This document shows, piece by piece, positions 61,307-64,000 of a stretch of 64,000 nucleotides of DNA. A program made the translations under genes and the position numbers. The stretch spans positions 53,326-117,325 of the forward strand of contig JAAWCQ010000003.1 of assembly GCA_022793335.1 (NCBI GenBank), given 5' to 3'. This stretch comes from Clostridia bacterium. Its GTDB lineage: Bacteria; Bacillota; Clostridia; Christensenellales; UBA1242. The notes below the pieces were generated by a model. That model ran no database searches, had not been told where the DNA came from, and saw only the letters and a list, made by a program, of their open reading frames with translations. Within the stretch, counting starts at the first letter, position 1. Each line of letters begins with the position of its first letter.

Positions 61307-64000
61307 ATGAAAATGAAAAGAAATTTTAAATATTTTTCACTTTCATTTATATGTTTGATTTGTTTAGCATGTGGATTGCTTATTCTTTTTACGCCGCAGC
61401 TTAAAAATATACAGACTGATGCAAAGACGATAAGCACGACCATATATCTTTATGCAAGCGGCGGTGCGTTGAAAACTGATTTGGATGCTACTAAAAATAC
61501 ATTATCAGTCACCTCTGACGGACATACATATTCAATCTTAGGGCCAAATGCCTCATACAATGTTAAACAGGGCACAGACGGTCCAGATCCAGACTTTGAC
61601 TGGGGGCATGCTTTCATAAATTCATCATCAACCACAAACTCAAACTCAACTTCAGGCTCGGCAAGCAGTAATAAAGATTGTGCTGTAAACGTATACCTTG
61701 AAGGCTTTAGAGAAACTTATTATGATATTTATGCTGATATATATGCGGATGGCGATTTTGAGAAAAAAGTAACCATTTTTGACAGTTCTGCCGATGATAA
61801 TTACAGCAGTAGTAAAAATGCTCAACTTGCTGTTGGAAACTGGGGAAATGTTACATTTAAGGTGGAATTTTATGTGTCAGCAAAACAAGTAATTGCCAAG
61901 CACTATCATAAATATTACTCTCCTGATGTCGGCACTACAACCAGTTATATAGGACCGGTGACAACAGAATATGGTAAGAAATATCGTCTGCCTGCAACTT
62001 CTGTCAAAACAGGTTATCATTTTCAAGAATGGCGAAATTCAAACAATGAAACACTTTCGACATTTCAGAATAATGCCGATTGTGTAGCCTACAGTATAGA
62101 CCCTTATTTTTATGCTTATTGTCCAGCAAATGAATATAATTTGTTTTTTGAGCCCAGTGGAGGAAGTATTCCAGCATCTAGTTATTGGGAAGGAAGCGGC
62201 CCTTCTGCACAAAAGATTGTCTATTATGACAGCAAATATGGAACCCTTCCAACGCCGACAAGAACGGGATATAGTTTTGTAGGTTGGTATACAAGTGGAG
62301 GGACTTACGTTTCGTCTTCTACAAAAGTAACAACTTTAGGCAACCGCACCGTTTATGCACATTGGACAGCAAACTCATATACCGTTTCATTAAATATGCA
62401 AAATGGAACGGGTGGAACAACTTCTGTTAATGCGACCTATAATTCAGCAATGCCGTCAATAACTCCACCAACAAGAAATGGATATATTTTTCAAGGATAT
62501 TTTTCAAGCTTAAACGGCGGTGGAAATAAATACTACAATACAAATGGAACAAGTGCTAGAAATTGGGATAAAGCAGATAATACTACCCTTTATGCAAAAT
62601 GGACATCGATTACGCTGGACCAGGCAGGTGGCAGTGGTGGAACAACGATGATTTCGCCTAAATATGGAAATCCAATGCCTTCAATATCAGTCCCGACATG
62701 GCAAGGACATACTTTTAATGGTTACTATACCGGTCAAAATGGTGGTGGGGTCAAATATTACAATTCAGATGGAACGAGTGCAAGAAACTGCGATTTTACA
62801 AGCGATGTGACTCTTTATGCATATTGGACAGCCTATGTATATAAAGTGACATTAAACTACAACGGCGGTACTTATGAAGGCAGTGGAAGTCGAAGTGAAG
62901 ATTTCACTTATGGAGAAAGCAAAACTTTCCCAGTGCCGACGAGAGAGGGATATAAACTCATTGGGTGGAAGTGTAGTTATTCAAACATAGAATATAAATG
63001 CAATGACAATGGAAGCTTAACAATAACGGTGCCATACTTGGGTGCGAATGGTAATGGAGAGACATTTACAGCTCAGTGGCAGGCAAAAACATACACTCTG
63101 ACAGCGAATGCAAATGGCGGAAGCATTCCAACAACAAGTGGTTGGAGTGGAAGCGGAGCAAGTGCAACTAAAACGATAACCTTTGATTCTACATACGGCA
63201 CTCTTCCAACGCCAACTCGAACAGGTCATACCTTTGCAGGCTGGTATACAGCGGCAAGTAGTGGAGTAGCGGTGAGTGCATCAACAGGAGTGACAACAAC
63301 AGGGGCTAGAACAATCTATGCACACTGGACAGTCAACAGCTATACACTTACAGCAGATGCGAACATGACAGGAGCAACATTTACAAGTGTACCAAGTGGC
63401 TGGAGTGGAAGTGGAACAACAAGGACAAGAAACGTAACTTACAATACAAGTTATGGCACTCTTCCAACACCAGCAAAAGAAGGATATATCTTCTTAGGTT
63501 GGTATACAGCATCAAGTGGCGGCTCAAGCGTATACAGCTCGACTACAATGGGTGCAGGAAATACTAGAATCTATGCACACTGGGAAAGAACATGGGCGGC
63601 AGATGCAACTAATGTAGAATTGGGAGATTTGGGCGGCAGCGGCACAATAGGCGACCCATATATTATCGATAGCGAGCTGGATATTGCCTTCTTAGCATTG
63701 CAGACAAGTAAAAATGTCACCTTTGATGGAAAATATTTCAAGCAGACCACAAACATAGACTTAGAAGGAAAGACCTGGCTGCCAATAGGAAATGCAACAA
63801 CAGCATTCCAAGGGAGCTATGACGGAAATGGATACTTGATAACAAACATCACAACAATGGCCAATGGCCAATTGAATTATTCAAATGTAGGTCTATTTGG
63901 CTATACAAGAAATGCAACGATAAAGAATGTGAATATCATATCTGGCACTATTCAAGGCTATGATTATGTTGGCTCGATAGTCGGCAACCTCAACAATGGA
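61307..64000 (+). CDS. Giant InlB-repeat/GLUG surface protein (3' truncated by window)
   Basis: 898 residues are visible from the ATG at 61307 (ATAGGAG upstream); the frame is open to the window edge. Signal/membrane segment (about 5-31), a unique N-terminal region (about 35-210) with a Ser/Thr/Asn-rich linker, then at least seven InlB B/Flg_new repeats (about 215-755; units end LYAKW, LYAYW or IYAHW), the KQTTNIDLEGKTWLPIG segment and the first GLUG-type repeats (YVGSIVGNLNNG). The shared C-terminal module is expected beyond the window. It has no glycine-rich or DUF6273-like domain. Probably an exposed adhesin, driven by the G9 promoter at 61182. Confidence 0.85.
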   Translation, partial: MKMKRNFKYFSLSFICLICLACGLLILFTPQLKNIQTDAKTISTTIYLYASGGALKTDLDATKNTLSVTSDGHTYSILGPNASYNVKQGTDGPDPDFDWGHAFINSSSTTNSNSTSGSASSNKDCAVNVYLEGFRETYYDIYADIYADGDFEKKVTIFDSSADDNYSSSKNAQLAVGNWGNVTFKVEFYVSAKQVIAKHYHKYYSPDVGTTTSYIGPVTTEYGKKYRLPATSVKTGYHFQEWRNSNNETLSTFQNNADCVAYSIDPYFYAYCPANEYNLFFEPSGGSIPASSYWEGSGPSAQKIVYYDSKYGTLPTPTRTGYSFVGWYTSGGTYVSSSTKVTTLGNRTVYAHWTANSYTVSLNMQNGTGGTTSVNATYNSAMPSITPPTRNGYIFQGYFSSLNGGGNKYYNTNGTSARNWDKADNTTLYAKWTSITLDQAGGSGGTTMISPKYGNPMPSISVPTWQGHTFNGYYTGQNGGGVKYYNSDGTSARNCDFTSDVTLYAYWTAYVYKVTLNYNGGTYEGSGSRSEDFTYGESKTFPVPTREGYKLIGWKCSYSNIEYKCNDNGSLTITVPYLGANGNGETFTAQWQAKTYTLTANANGGSIPTTSGWSGSGASATKTITFDSTYGTLPTPTRTGHTFAGWYTAASSGVAVSASTGVTTTGARTIYAHWTVNSYTLTADANMTGATFTSVPSGWSGSGTTRTRNVTYNTSYGTLPTPAKEGYIFLGWYTASSGGSSVYSSTTMGAGNTRIYAHWERTWAADATNVELGDLGGSGTIGDPYIIDSELDIAFLALQTSKNVTFDGKYFKQTTNIDLEGKTWLPIGNATTAFQGSYDGNGYLITNITTMANGQLNYSNVGLFGYTRNATIKNVNIISGTIQGYDYVGSIVGNLNNG

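Overview
The window comes from a low-GC, endospore-forming, Gram-positive anaerobe, most likely an uncultured gut Clostridia lineage. The evidence is the set of sporulation and germination genes (spoIIR, sleB, ypeB, a SPOCS/LysM coat-type protein, spoIIE, cwlD), pyruvate phosphate dikinase and formate-tetrahydrofolate ligase, Firmicutes-type gene order (def-fmt-rlmN-rsgA-rpe, dnaX-ybaB-recR), TTGACA/TAAAAT promoters and GGAGG ribosome binding sites. No rRNA, tRNA, CRISPR array or complete insertion sequence was seen. The species cannot be named from the sequence.

Layout. 1-0.8 kb: 3' end of a VirD4/TraG-type conjugative coupling protein, so a conjugative element probably lies to the left. 1-4 kb: a frameshifted InlB-repeat/GLUG surface protein. 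4-9 kb: veg and sporulation/germination genes. 9-16.5 kb: two giant glycine-rich repeat adhesins. 16.6-23.4 kb: priA-def-fmt-rlmN-rsgA-rpe housekeeping block. 23.4-30 kb: a family of small membrane proteins, a cloverleaf-like inverted-repeat element, an FAD dehydrogenase and another giant adhesin. 30-43.7 kb: central metabolism (ppdK, fhs, pgk, tpiA), a MerR regulator, dusB, radC, rpoZ. 43.7-48.6 kb: an accessory island with a divergent sirtuin-like protein, four paralogous zinc-ribbon proteins each preceded by a broken toxin-tail remnant, and an intact toxin/immunity-like pair. 48.7-60.7 kb: cwlD, gmk, spoIIE, a small HTH repressor among three 34-bp palindromes, dnaX-ybaB-recR, a 164-bp tandem repeat, argS and an amidase. 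60.8-64 kb: a small membrane protein and the start of another giant adhesin.

The most striking signal is a set of five promoters in which a run of exactly nine G fills the 3' part of the -35/-10 spacer and abuts the -10 box (TTGACA, 15-18 nt spacer, YC-G9-TAWAAT). They sit upstream of four giant repeat-rich surface proteins and one small membrane protein. Slipped-strand changes in the G tract would change spacer length, so this looks like a dispersed phase-variable surface-protein regulon. Other points worth attention: a nine-A slippage site in dnaX that joins the gamma- and tau-like reading frames, the toxin-tail/immunity array, the HTH-repressor operator set, a cloverleaf-folding element, and a conserved C-terminal module shared by the adhesins in place of a visible LPXTG anchor.
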